Shown here one piece after another: positions 30,632 through 38,815 of a stretch of 64,000 nucleotides of DNA (its first letter is position 1; the number at the start of each line of letters is the position of its first letter). The notes under the pieces were generated by a model that was not told the DNA's origin, searched no databases, and worked only from the letters and a program-made list of their open reading frames with translations. Origin of the DNA: BJHL01 sp035299305 (lineage in GTDB: Bacteria; Planctomycetota; Phycisphaerae; Phycisphaerales; UBA1924); NCBI GenBank assembly GCA_035299305.1, contig DATGWV010000237.1, positions 1 through 64,000 on the forward strand, given 5' to 3'. Position numbers and translations under genes: made by a program.

Positions 30632-31279
30632 TTAGAGCGAACCGGTCACGTGGACGAGCGCGATGCCTGGCATGCAGAGGTCGGGCCGCTTGCCGGCGAT
30701 TTGCGAGTAAAGCGATCTGGACAGATCAAAGTCATTGCTGGACGTGATGGCGACTTGGAGGCTGTGGATTTGTAGATCGTCCTCGAACGTGAAGATGACG
30801 GACCACGCGGGCCAGCCGAGTGGTGAGTCGATTACATTCTTGACGTGAGCGCAGTAGACCTTCACATTACGAGAACGAAACCGCCGTTCTTTTCGAAAAC
30901 CGAAGGCATGACTCACATAGATCACTTCGTGCGAGGTGACGGTGATGCTGGTGCGCTGCAGATACAAGAGGAGGCAGAGGAGCAGCATGACGCCTGCGAT
31001 GGAGAAGGCCCAAATCGGTGCAGATGGGGACGGAGACGTCAAGGGGGCGAAGAGAGTAAAGAGGGCTATTGCGACTGGACACGCAGAGCCAACGAGCGGA
31101 ATGAGGGCGGCGCGGGCGCCGCGCTTGGTGAGGACGAAGCCGTCAGGGCAGGGCGTCAGGGCGAATGCAAAGGGCGGCAGAAATCGAAAGCCGGTCCGCT
31201 GGTCGACGATGAACTCTGCGACCGGTTCCCAGTCGCGTTCGACGGAGTGCACTTTGAAAAGGTCGTCAAGCCAACGCAT
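30632..31279 (-). CDS. Two-helix membrane protein of unknown function
   Basis: This 215-residue protein has a soluble N-terminal part (MRWLDDLFKVHSVERDWEPV), two adjacent membrane helices (AALIPLVGSACPVAIALFTLF and IWAFSIAGVMLLLCLLLYLQ) and a C-terminal beta-rich domain with FRKERRFRSRNVKVY. The arrangement resembles bacterial PH-like membrane proteins, but I cannot assign a family. The start at 31279 was preferred over 31309; neither has a convincing ribosome binding site. It lies alone between the RNA-ligase gene and a hypothetical gene. Confidence 0.55.
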   Translation of the reverse strand: MRWLDDLFKVHSVERDWEPVAEFIVDQRTGFRFLPPFAFALTPCPDGFVLTKRGARAALIPLVGSACPVAIALFTLFAPLTSPSPSAPIWAFSIAGVMLLLCLLLYLQRTSITVTSHEVIYVSHAFGFRKERRFRSRNVKVYCAHVKNVIDSPLGWPAWSVIFTFEDDLQIHSLQVAITSSNDFDLSRSLYSQIAGKRPDLCMPGIALVHVTGSL

Positions 31280-31384
31280 GGCGGCGATTCCGGTGTCGCG
31301 ACATGGCAACGTGCGTGGAAGATATGACAGGTACTTCGTGGGTTGAGGCGGGTGGTTGATAGAGCTGTCAATTCACCCAGGCAA

Positions 31385-31921
31385 TCACGCGGGGAAACTC
31401 AGTATTTCTCGCCACCCCTCCCATATCTGAGACGACATCCCGCAATACCACAACTGCATCGCTTTTTGATCATCGCATTGCGAGATATCGAGCCAAGACG
31501 GCACAGACCGACGAGGATCGGTAATGGACACTTGACGTCGCGTTGGGTCCCAATTTTCGGCTGTGAAGTTCGTTGTCTCGTTCGTGTGATGCAATTCCAC
31601 AATCGGACCACGCCGAGATGCGTAGAACTCACTTTCTCTCACATGGACAACTAGATCGTCTCCAGATCGTTCGAACGACCACAGCACCTCTGCAGGAGAG
31701 TTATCCAACGAGACAGCCGCTGAGACGACCTCGCGACTGCGACTGTATTGAAACTCACACCTCAACAAAAAGAGACGCTTCGGGAAAAAGCGGCTTTGGA
31801 AGGCAGCTGGATTTCTTTGGCTGGCTGATGCAACGAATACGTATGCATCCGTGTCGGCAGGTCTACGAGCGGAGACGGAAGAAACATAACTATGGAATGG
31901 AATGGCCTCACTGCAAATCAC
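31385..31921 (-). CDS. Hypothetical protein
   Basis: An open frame of about 178 codons starting at GTG with natural composition (FFPKRLFLLRCEFQYSRS, VLWSFERSGDDLVVHVRE, YCGMSSQIWEGW). The upstream codons add GVCLVICSE, so the real start may be elsewhere and could form a short hydrophobic leader. No family recognised, no ribosome binding site. The overlapping plus-strand frame at 31573-32157 has a shadow-like Arg/His/Ser-rich composition and was rejected. Moderately likely to be a gene. Confidence 0.45.
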   Translation of the reverse strand: MICSEAIPFHSYVSSVSARRPADTDAYVFVASASQRNPAAFQSRFFPKRLFLLRCEFQYSRSREVVSAAVSLDNSPAEVLWSFERSGDDLVVHVRESEFYASRRGPIVELHHTNETTNFTAENWDPTRRQVSITDPRRSVPSWLDISQCDDQKAMQLWYCGMSSQIWEGWREILSFPA

Positions 31922-32189
31922 GAGGCAAACTCCGCCGAGTTGTGTTCTTCGCTACATCCGTTCGATTGACTCTGGTAAAGAAAGTCATAGCCGGGAGTTT
32001 TAAGAGATACGCGGTAGTAGCTAGGTGGCGCCATCTTCACGCGCAATCACTCTCACCAGGTTTGCCAAGCCCACCGCGCAACGTATCTGTCGCGCGCCGC
32101 GCCACGGCCTGCCGCGCTCTGCGAGCCGACCGTGCCCTGACGCAACTTGTCAGGTAACCCGGCACGCCGCGATAAAGCAAAAAAAATAA

Positions 32190-32543
32190 TGGAGCCGCGG
32201 GGAATTGAACCCCGGTCCCGTGACAGTCAGTAGATCGCATCTACGCGTGTGTTGAGTATTTTAATCTCGACGATGGGGACGCGCACTCACACGCTTCTCC
32301 ATCATCCAATCTGCAGAAGAGCTTCGCGGTTTGACCCCTGAAGATCTCGAATCTCCGCTAGCCTGCTGTCTTCGATTCCCCGCCTAGCAGGCGTTGACGG
32401 AGAATCGCGCAGCCAGTTTGTTAGGCTGCGAGAGCGTATTGGCGCTCGTTGAACATTTTTTTGCACGCTTTTTACGAGGCCCGCGTGCGCCTCGACGCGC
32501 CACGAAAAACTTGACGCTGCCCGGTCGAATCCAGTTCGGCCCC
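32190..32543 (-). ncRNA. ssrA: Transfer-messenger RNA (tmRNA)
   Basis: Reading the minus strand, the RNA begins GGGGCCGAACTGGATTCGAC and ends with the T-arm GGTTCAATTCC and acceptor GCGGCTCCA, the standard one-piece tmRNA ends, about 354 nt apart. The tag frame ends Asn-Glu-Arg-Gln-Tyr-Ala-Leu-Ala-Ala then TAA at roughly 32420-32450; the exact resume codon is not certain. Pseudoknot helices lie between. A T-run directly after the CCA (TTATTTTTTTT) should terminate transcription. A TATACT hexamer at 32563-32568 is a likely -10, giving a short 5' precursor removed by RNase P. It rescues stalled ribosomes with SmpB. Confidence 0.95.
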
Positions 32544-32562
32544 AGTTTTCAAAGATCAGAGA

Positions 32563-32568
32563 AGTATA
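32563..32568 (-). promoter_or_regulatory. Probable -10 of ssrA (TATACT)
   Basis: TATACT on the minus strand is 19 bases upstream of the mature tmRNA 5' end; a TGAAAC 18 bases further upstream may be a weak -35. Confidence 0.45.
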
Positions 32569-32598
32569 GGGAAGATGGGGCGGCGGGTTTCAGGGAAT

Positions 32599-32691
32599 AT
32601 GAGCAGGTGAGTTATCAAGGCTGCCAACAGGGCCATGTGCGTTGGCAGCCTTGATTGGGTTGCCGGTGCAGCGTTGCTGTCACCTGCTCAT
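32599..32691. repeat. 12-bp inverted repeats bracketing palindromic element copy 4
   Basis: ATGAGCAGGTGA (32599-32610) and TCACCTGCTCAT (32680-32691) are perfect inverted repeats flanking the 38-bp palindrome at 32616-32653, making a 93-bp MITE-like unit. The right repeat overlaps the last codons of the TetR gene. Confidence 0.65.
32616..32653. repeat. 38-bp palindromic element, copy 4
   Basis: Perfect 12-bp arms CAAGGCTGCCAA / TTGGCAGCCTTG with centre containing GGGCCATG. Lies between ssrA and the 3' end of the TetR gene. Confidence 0.85.
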
Positions 32692-33278
32692 CCTTTCAGG
32701 CTGTCGCGCGTTGCGGCGGTCACGCGTGTCAGGCTGTGTGTCATCGTGGTGGCGTCGGCGGGCCAGCGTTCCTGCAGCCACGTGCGGATGAGCGCGATCT
32801 GGCATTCGGCGAGGCACGCCGCGACCATGGGGACGGGGAGCGTCCATGTTGTGGTGGGGAGGGCGTGCAGTCGGGATTCGATCGCTTCGGCGAGGGCACG
32901 CGTGATCACAGCGGCGGTGTCGCTGGTCAGCATGACGCGGGCGCGGAGGCGGTTTTCCCAGAGGTGTTCCATCAGCGATTGCACGCGGGCTGGGTCGCCG
33001 CCTTGGTCGCGCGTGGTGTCGGCGAGCGCGTCGAGCATGTGGCGCATGGAGGCGATCAGGACGTCGTCCTTGTTGCGGAAGTGCTCGTAGAGCGTGGAGC
33101 GGCCGACGCCCGCGTCTTGGGCGAGTTGCGACACGTTGATGGCATCGAGCGGCTGCTCGAGGACGCGCTCGTTGAATGAGGCGATGATGGCGCTGCGCGT
33201 CTGCTGGGCACGCGGGTCTTGCGTTGCTGTTTGCGGGGCTGTTTGTCGGTCGCTGGAGGGCGAGCCTGGGTTGCTCAT
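32688..33278 (-). CDS. TetR/AcrR-family transcriptional regulator
   Basis: The 196-residue protein has an N-terminal TetR helix-turn-helix: RSAIIASFNERVLEQPLDAINVSQLAQDAGVGRSTLYEHFRNKDDVL, residues ~27-73 (motif core VGRSTLYEHF). An all-helical ligand-binding domain follows. It is expected to bind an operator as a dimer and release it on ligand binding. It is divergent from the membrane protein gene at 33376 (98-bp gap), its most likely target. GGAAAG lies upstream of ATG 33278; the longer start at 33398 would overlap the divergent gene. Ligand unknown. Confidence 0.85.
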   Translation of the reverse strand: MSNPGSPSSDRQTAPQTATQDPRAQQTRSAIIASFNERVLEQPLDAINVSQLAQDAGVGRSTLYEHFRNKDDVLIASMRHMLDALADTTRDQGGDPARVQSLMEHLWENRLRARVMLTSDTAAVITRALAEAIESRLHALPTTTWTLPVPMVAACLAECQIALIRTWLQERWPADATTMTHSLTRVTAATRDSLKG

Positions 33279-33375
33279 CGCGGCACTTTCCGGACACTTG
33301 CTGGCGTGTGTCTGACAACTCCCTGGCAATGGTACTCGGCGCTGGAATCCGCTGCGAACGCGGGGAAGATGGAGG

Positions 33376-34047
33376 ATGCACACGCCTTCGCAACCCACCA
33401 GTGATCGTGTTTATGGCTGGACGCTCATCTCGCTCGCGTTGCTCACGGTCGCCGCGATGTCGCAGCATCCGCACCCCACGCGCAGCGGGGCGCAAGGCTT
33501 TGCGCAGGAGTTCAGCGAGAAGGCGACGGTCAACGTCGTTGTGCATGGCTCGCTGATTGCGCTCAGCACGCTGACGGTCGTCGTCATGGTGCGGTTTGCG
33601 GAGCGGCTGGGGCTGCGCGAGCGACTGACGACGCGCGCGGGGCTTGCGGCGTACATCGTGGGGACCTTGGCGCTGTGCGTGGCGGCGAGCATCAACGGCT
33701 TGCTGCTCACGCGGCTTGCGCAGCGATTTGTCGATGCACCGGCGGATGAACTTGCGATGCTGGAGACGCTGCGCATTCTGTGCAAGCATGGCAACTTCGT
33801 CGCGGACATTGTCGGCATTGTCAGTCTGTGTGTCGCGATGTGCGTGTGGTCGGTGGATGTGCTGACGCGCGGACCGCGTTGGCTGGCGGCGGTGGGGCTG
33901 GTGGCGGGTGTGACGCCGCTGGCGCTGCTGGGCACGGGCTGCATGCCAATGACGGTCGCGGGCATGGCGACGTTTGTGGTGCTGCATGCGGTGTGGTGCG
34001 TCGCGGTGGGTGTCGCGCTGGTGCGCGGACTTGTGGGGCGCGCGTGA
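33376..34047 (+). CDS. Five-helix membrane protein, probably TetR-controlled
   Basis: The 223-residue protein has about five or six hydrophobic helices: WTLISLALLTVAAM, VVVHGSLIALSTLTVVVMV, AAYIVGTLALCVAASINGLLL, FVADIVGIVSLCVAMCVW, WLAAVGLVAGVTPLALLGTG and TFVVLHAVWCVAVGVALV. It resembles DUF4386/DoxX-like integral membrane proteins, but I cannot name it. It is divergent from a TetR gene, a layout usual for a regulated transporter or membrane stress protein. The start has GGAGG immediately before the ATG, too close for a normal Shine-Dalgarno. Confidence 0.65.
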   Translation: MHTPSQPTSDRVYGWTLISLALLTVAAMSQHPHPTRSGAQGFAQEFSEKATVNVVVHGSLIALSTLTVVVMVRFAERLGLRERLTTRAGLAAYIVGTLALCVAASINGLLLTRLAQRFVDAPADELAMLETLRILCKHGNFVADIVGIVSLCVAMCVWSVDVLTRGPRWLAAVGLVAGVTPLALLGTGCMPMTVAGMATFVVLHAVWCVAVGVALVRGLVGRA

Positions 34048-34053
34048 GCAGGT

Positions 34054-34091
34054 CAAGGCTGCCAACGGGGCCATGTGCGTTGGCAGCCTTG
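34054..34091. repeat. 38-bp palindromic element, copy 5
   Basis: Perfect 12-bp arms with centre containing GGGGCCATG, six bases after the stop of the membrane protein gene and between convergent genes. Confidence 0.85.
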
Positions 34092-34123
34092 ATCGGTTAG
34101 CAGTGCTGCGCGTGCGGGCGCGA

Positions 34124-34954
34124 TTACTCGAAGGCCCAGCCAAGTTCGACGACGGACATCTTGCCCGAGCGTTCGACAAAGCCCGCGAAGAGGTCGCGGT
34201 AGGCTTTGCGTTTGGCGTCCCAGTCTTCGGTCGAGAGCAGCTTGGCGGGTTCGCCTGCGACGGCGGACTGGGCGCGGGCGGCGATCCACACGGGGGCTTG
34301 GCGCTGCGCGAGTTGCGACTCGATGTCGAGCGCGAAGGTGACGGCCTGCACGCGCAGGGCGGAGTCTTGCCGCAGGCGCTGGCGGATGTCGCTGAACTGG
34401 GCTTCGATCTCGCGCACGGCGTCGCCTGCGCTGGCGTCTTCAAAGCGAGCGGCGTCGATGAGGCCCATGAGTGAGCCGGCCATGTACCACTTTGCGGCGT
34501 CGTCGCTGCGGCCTGCGTCCTGATGCGTGCGGGCGAGCATGAAGAGCGTGGGGAAGGCGGCGGAGTCTTTGCGCGTCGTGAGCCACGCGATGAGCTGTTC
34601 GCGTTCTGCGTCGTTCAGGCTCGCGGAGTCGCGCAGCGTGGCCTGCAACGCGGCGGCGTAGTCGCCTGCCTGCTCGAAGCTCGCGAGTTCGCGCACGATC
34701 GCAGGCGCGTCGGGCGAAGGCTCGGGCGTGAGATCGATCTTGGGCGGCTGGCCCAGCGGTAAAGGCGGCTGCGTGCCATCGCCCGAGCCCATGTCGAAGG
34801 GAATGACGGTGATGGGTTCGTTGGAGGCGAGCTGTTGCTCGAGCTTCTTGCGTTCGCGGCCCACGGTGAACCAGGCGAGCACAGCGAGCGCGACGATCAC
34901 CGCAGCGGCGTTGCCCGCAGCGATCAGCAGCACATTGGCAGGTGTGCGTTTCAC
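34124..34954 (-). CDS. Membrane-anchored protein of unknown function
   Basis: This 276-residue protein has one N-terminal membrane helix (NVLLIAAGNAAAVIVALAVLAWF), a short coiled segment (RERKKLEQQLAS), a Pro-rich linker, and a helical domain of TPR-like character (SFEQAGDYAAALQATLRDS, LFMLARTHQDAGRSDDAAKWYMAGSL). It probably faces the periplasm-like space. The start is GTG at 34954. The next gene upstream on this strand is the PDZ protein (198-bp gap). Confidence 0.6.
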   Translation of the reverse strand: MKRTPANVLLIAAGNAAAVIVALAVLAWFTVGRERKKLEQQLASNEPITVIPFDMGSGDGTQPPLPLGQPPKIDLTPEPSPDAPAIVRELASFEQAGDYAAALQATLRDSASLNDAEREQLIAWLTTRKDSAAFPTLFMLARTHQDAGRSDDAAKWYMAGSLMGLIDAARFEDASAGDAVREIEAQFSDIRQRLRQDSALRVQAVTFALDIESQLAQRQAPVWIAARAQSAVAGEPAKLLSTEDWDAKRKAYRDLFAGFVERSGKMSVVELGWAFE

Positions 34955-35152
34955 GAGTCTGAGGGGAGAAGTCGATGCAGGTGGAACACGCGAGAACGTC
35001 TCGCGAAGTGCATGAGGTATCGGCTCCCCACGTGCGGGGTTTCAGGCGGGCCGGTGTGATTGGGGCCGTGAGCAGCGGCAGATGCCGGTCAGGCTGGAGA
35101 GCGTGTCGCGCGTGCGGCGTGTGCCGATGATGCGGGGCGTGACGAGGCGGCC

Positions 35153-36376
35153 TTATCGGTCGCGTTTGCGGGGCTTGGCCAGTTCCTCTTTTTCAATCGC
35201 TTCGGCGGAGTCGCTGCCGATTTGCTGCACGCCCAGGGCGCGCAGTCGGCGGCGTTCCTCGCGGTTGTTCTCCAGCATGCGCTGATTCTGAATCAACTGC
35301 TGCTTGAGATTGGCCCGCTGGAAGGCGTTGAGATTCTGATCGCGAAGCTGGGCTTCGACCTGCGTGATGGCTGATTCCAGTCGCGAGATCTGCTTGGTCA
35401 GCAGGGCGATGGAGTCGCGGTTGGGGTTGGATTCATCATCCGCGAGCAGCGCGAAGTCGTCGTCGGGCCGGCTGGTGAGCACACGCGAGGAGCCGCCACC
35501 ATCGACGTTGAGGGGCGTGACGCTGGCGCGCAGCGTGCCGGTCTGCTCGGAGCGTTGGCGACCCGCTTCGATTCGCTCGTTCTGCAGCGCGTTGGTGTAT
35601 CGCAGCGACGTGGTGGGGGCGGGCACAGCCTGGCGCGTCTCTTTGCGCAGGCGTTCCACGCGCAGACGCCACGCGCGGCGCATCGTGCTTTCATCGAGCG
35701 CACGCGAGTTCTGCAGCTTGCTGAAGTCACCCAGCATGAGCAGGTCGGTGCGAACTTCGCCGCCTCGGGCGAATTCGACTTCGACACGGTCGAGCGGGTC
35801 GTAGCTGACGATGGCGACGCGGGCTTCGAGGTCGTTGGTGATGGGCAAGCCGCCCACGCGACGCAGCACATCGCCCGGCTGGAAGACGCGCATGGAGTCA
35901 AAGCCTGCGACCGGTCCGCCGATCACGACGCCATCAGCGGCGTTGCGCGTGCCGGCGAAGGAGACGCCCATGGCGCCGCGCGGGCCGCGCGAGAAGAGCT
36001 TGTACGCGATGGTGTTGAGCGCTTCCATCTGCTCGGGCGAGAGCGATGTGTCCTGCAGGCTGGTCTCGAGCTTGCGCAGGTTGGGCAGCGTGATGGCGCC
36101 GATGCGGTCGGCGAGTTCGATCTGCTTGTTGCGGTCCACCGCCATCGCGAGAGCTTCCTCGAGCGCTGCAAGGGGCGAGAGCATGACGTCAGCGAGGGAC
36201 TGGCGAGCGGCTTCGCGCTGGGCCCAGTCAGCGGCGTCCATCTGCTTGACCATGGCGGCGAGCTTGTCGTCGCTGATGCCGGTGGTGTCTTGTGCGAAAG
36301 CGCTGGGGGCCATTGCACAACCCGCGAAGAGGGCCGCGAGCGAGACGCTCAGCATGGCGAGGGTGGGGCGGGGCAT
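35153..36376 (-). CDS. Exported PDZ-domain protein
   Basis: The 407-residue product has a signal peptide (MPRPTLAMLSVSLAALFAGCAMAPSAFA, with a Cys that could allow lipidation). It has a helical domain (residues ~30-130) and a PDZ-like domain with the peptide-binding loop RGAMGVSFAG and the FQPGDVLRRVGGLPI block. The C-terminal half is long, Arg/Gln-rich and coiled (QISRLESAITQVEAQLRDQN ... QRMLENNREERRRLRAL). No protease domain is attached, so it may be a scaffold or protease adaptor. TACCAT lies five bases before the ATG; the longer start at 36493 runs through the palindromic repeat. Confidence 0.72.
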   Translation of the reverse strand: MPRPTLAMLSVSLAALFAGCAMAPSAFAQDTTGISDDKLAAMVKQMDAADWAQREAARQSLADVMLSPLAALEEALAMAVDRNKQIELADRIGAITLPNLRKLETSLQDTSLSPEQMEALNTIAYKLFSRGPRGAMGVSFAGTRNAADGVVIGGPVAGFDSMRVFQPGDVLRRVGGLPITNDLEARVAIVSYDPLDRVEVEFARGGEVRTDLLMLGDFSKLQNSRALDESTMRRAWRLRVERLRKETRQAVPAPTTSLRYTNALQNERIEAGRQRSEQTGTLRASVTPLNVDGGGSSRVLTSRPDDDFALLADDESNPNRDSIALLTKQISRLESAITQVEAQLRDQNLNAFQRANLKQQLIQNQRMLENNREERRRLRALGVQQIGSDSAEAIEKEELAKPRKRDR

Positions 36377-36381
36377 GGGGA

Positions 36382-36387
36382 ATGGTA
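36382..36387 (-). promoter_or_regulatory. Leaderless-type -10 (TACCAT)
   Basis: TACCAT on the minus strand, five bases, then ATG 36376. Confidence 0.55.
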
Positions 36388-36424
36388 GAGGGGGCGCGGG
36401 TGGAGAGGTGAGGGGGTGATTCGT

Positions 36425-36462
36425 CAAGGCTGCCAGGGGTGGCATTTCCGTTGGCAGCCTTG
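36425..36462. repeat. 38-bp palindromic element, copy 6
   Basis: Arms CAAGGCTGCCAG / TTGGCAGCCTTG around a diverged centre. It is flanked by an imperfect inverted repeat (AGGTGAGGGGGTGAT on the left, ATCACCTGCTCACCT on the right), as for copy 4. It sits between two divergent genes. Confidence 0.8.
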
Positions 36463-36520
36463 AAGGGGTTGACTGGTATTGGCATCCCATCACCTGCTCA
36501 CCTGATCACCCCCAAGCCTC

Positions 36521-36526
36521 TACCTT
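36521..36526 (+). promoter_or_regulatory. Leaderless-type -10 (TACCTT)
   Basis: TACCTT is six bases before the ATG at 36533. Confidence 0.5.
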
Positions 36527-36532
36527 CCCCGC

Positions 36533-38191
36533 ATGCCTGCTGGTCCATCTGTTCGTCGTTCGTCGCCTCGCTATCGCGCCACCAGTCTGGTGGGCGCGGG
36601 GTTGCGGGCGTATCTCGCTGGCCGCATTCGTCAGCTCAGTGACGTTGAGCACTGGCAGGTCAACAGCGCGGGCATTCAGCTTGCGCAGCTTCGCAACCTG
36701 CTGCGCACGGCGCAGGGCACGGTCTTCGGCAAGCAGCATGACTTCGCCAAGCTCGCGCAGTTGCCGCAGAACGAGCTGCTGGCGGCGTATCGCAAGGCGG
36801 TACCGATTGCCGACTGGTATGCGAGCAAGGATTTGATCGCCCGCATGCGCGAGGGCGGCGAGCCGGATGTGCTGTGGCCCGGCAAAGTCATGGACTTTGC
36901 CCAGACCAGCGGCACCACGGCGGGCGACAAGTTCATTCCCGTCAGTCAGCAGATGCTGCAGAGCAACTTTCGCGCCAGTCTCGACATCTTCGGGCACGCG
37001 TCGCGGTTTGGCGTGTCGCTGCCGCAGCTCATGACGGGCAAGAGCGTGTTTCTGGGCGGCACCACCAAGCTCGACACCAACCAGCACGGCGTGCGCACGG
37101 GTGACTTGTCGGGCATCGTCACGCCGCTCATTCGCTGGCCGCTCACGCAGATTTATCTGCCCGGGGCGGAGATCGCGCTGATGAATCACTGGCCGACGAA
37201 GATCGAAGCGATGGCCAAGCGGTGTCTGGATGAAGATGTGCGCATGGTGAGCGGCATGTGCAGTTGGGAGCTGGTGCTGTTTGAGAAAGTGGTGCAGCTT
37301 GCCCGCGAGCAGGGACGCAAGGTGAACACGCTGCGCGATGTGTGGCCCAACATGCAACTACTCGTGCACGGCGGCGTGAAGTACGCCCCGTTTGATCAGC
37401 GCATGCGGCAGATGTGGAGCGGCGACCCCGACGGCGAAGACTTTCCCGCGCGTGTGGAGCTGTATCCGGCGAGTGAAGGGTTTGTCGCTATTCAAGACAC
37501 GCAGGGTGATCCGGGGCTGCGACTGCTCACGGACATCTACAACTTCTACGAGTTCGTGCCGCTTGAGCAGATCAATGACGCCAACCCGCCCGCGTTTGCG
37601 TGCTGGGAAGTGGAGAAGGGGCAGAAGTACGTCGTGACGATGAGCACGTGCGCGGGCATGTGGCGTTATGTGCTGGGCGATGTGGTGGTGTTTGACACGG
37701 TGCCTGACAAGCCGCTGTATCTCGGTGGGGGCGGCGGAGATGGGCCGTGCCGCCTGCGCATCGTCGGTCGGCATCGCCACTTCATCAACGCGTTTGGCGA
37801 GAACTTGATCGTTGAGCACATTGAGAACGCCGTGGAACAGGCTGCTCGCGGCAGCGGCGTGATCGTGGGCGAGTTCACGGCGGGGCCTGTGTATCCGGGT
37901 GAGGGCCGGCGCGCGGGGCTGGAACTGGTGGTGGAAGTGCAGCCCGGCACGGACGCGGGGACGCTGGCGCGATTTGCGCAGGCGTTTGATGCGTCGCTCA
38001 AGGCACAGAACGTGGATTACACCACCAAACGCACCGACAGCCTGGGCATGCAGGAGCCGACCATCACGCCCGTGCCGTTCGGGGCCTTCCACCAATGGAT
38101 GGAACGACGCGGCAAGCTGGGCGGACAGAACAAGTGCCCGCGGTGCGCGAATCACCGAGATTATGTGGAAGGTGTGAAAGGCACGGTGTAA
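36533..38191 (+). CDS. GH3-family acyl-acid synthetase (auxin-responsive GH3 homologue)
   Basis: This 552-residue protein is of the GH3 branch of adenylate-forming enzymes. It has LRNLLRTAQGTVFGKQHDF near the N terminus, the ATP-binding motif FAQTSGTTAGDKFIP, the ELYPASEGFVAIQD block and YRYVLGDVV-like motif (WRYVLGDVVVF). A small C-terminal domain has GEFTAGPVYPGEG. Plant GH3 enzymes adenylate jasmonate or auxin and join them to amino acids; the bacterial substrate is unknown. The last residues hold a CPRCANH pair of cysteines. It is cytoplasmic and follows a divergent PDZ protein. Confidence 0.85.
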   Translation: MPAGPSVRRSSPRYRATSLVGAGLRAYLAGRIRQLSDVEHWQVNSAGIQLAQLRNLLRTAQGTVFGKQHDFAKLAQLPQNELLAAYRKAVPIADWYASKDLIARMREGGEPDVLWPGKVMDFAQTSGTTAGDKFIPVSQQMLQSNFRASLDIFGHASRFGVSLPQLMTGKSVFLGGTTKLDTNQHGVRTGDLSGIVTPLIRWPLTQIYLPGAEIALMNHWPTKIEAMAKRCLDEDVRMVSGMCSWELVLFEKVVQLAREQGRKVNTLRDVWPNMQLLVHGGVKYAPFDQRMRQMWSGDPDGEDFPARVELYPASEGFVAIQDTQGDPGLRLLTDIYNFYEFVPLEQINDANPPAFACWEVEKGQKYVVTMSTCAGMWRYVLGDVVVFDTVPDKPLYLGGGGGDGPCRLRIVGRHRHFINAFGENLIVEHIENAVEQAARGSGVIVGEFTAGPVYPGEGRRAGLELVVEVQPGTDAGTLARFAQAFDASLKAQNVDYTTKRTDSLGMQEPTITPVPFGAFHQWMERRGKLGGQNKCPRCANHRDYVEGVKGTV

Positions 38192-38250
38192 CGCTCGGCA
38201 CGTGCCGGCAACAGAACATCGCCGGTTCATCTGCCCGCGTCTGCCTCCAA

Positions 38251-38256
38251 TACCAT
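38251..38256 (+). promoter_or_regulatory. Leaderless-type -10 (TACCAT)
   Basis: TACCAT is seven bases before the ATG at 38264. Confidence 0.5.
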
Positions 38257-38263
38257 TGCCTCC

Positions 38264-38794
38264 ATGCACCCTCCTGACTGGCTCAATGTTCTTCGTGCCG
38301 CCGATGCGCTGCTGCAGCAGTGCGAGTCGCTAGTCAGCGACTTGCCTGATGTCGTCTACACAAGCGAGAGCACGGTGCTGCCGGGCGGGACGGTGGGCAA
38401 GCACTTGCGGCACGTGACCGATCACTATCACGCCATTGTCGCGGCGAGCAGCGGCAGCGAGCCGGTGGACTACGACCATCGCTTGCGCGATGTGCCCATG
38501 GAAGTTGATCGCGCACATGCCCTGCGGACGTTGGCAGCCTTGCGGGCGTCGATTGCACAGCTTGCTCCGATGGGGCATGCGTCGCCTGTCAGCGTGCGTG
38601 TGATGCTTGCGGGCGATGGGTGCTGCGCAACGCTGGGCACGACGCTGGGGCGCGAGTTGGCGTTTGCGACGCACCACGCGGTGCACCATCAGGCGATGAT
38701 GCGGGCCATCGCGGGCGAGTTTGGCGTGGACATTTCGCCTGACTTCGGCAAAGCGCCGAGCACGATTCATCACGAACTTTCCACCAAACGCTGA
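38264..38794 (+). CDS. DinB-fold protein
   Basis: A 176-residue DinB-superfamily protein with GKHLRHVTDHYHAIV on helix 2 and ATHHAVHHQAMMR on helix 4, giving the three-histidine metal site typical of the fold. The catalytic role is not predictable. It is followed after 21 bases by the NRDE gene on the same strand and probably shares its transcript. It is only distantly related to the DinB proteins at 9414 and 18101. Confidence 0.8.
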   Translation: MHPPDWLNVLRAADALLQQCESLVSDLPDVVYTSESTVLPGGTVGKHLRHVTDHYHAIVAASSGSEPVDYDHRLRDVPMEVDRAHALRTLAALRASIAQLAPMGHASPVSVRVMLAGDGCCATLGTTLGRELAFATHHAVHHQAMMRAIAGEFGVDISPDFGKAPSTIHHELSTKR

Positions 38795-38815
38795 TTTCCG
38801 TCCGCATTCCCTCGC

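Noticed and set aside
31573..32157. 194-codon plus-strand frame overlapping the 31385-31921 hypothetical gene
   Set aside because: Arg/His/Ser-rich composition with no domain; the minus-strand frame looks more protein-like, though neither is certain.
38530..38545. Half-site of the 38-bp palindrome (GTTGGCAGCCTTG) inside a DinB-like gene
   Set aside because: Only one arm is present and it is in codon context; not counted as a copy.
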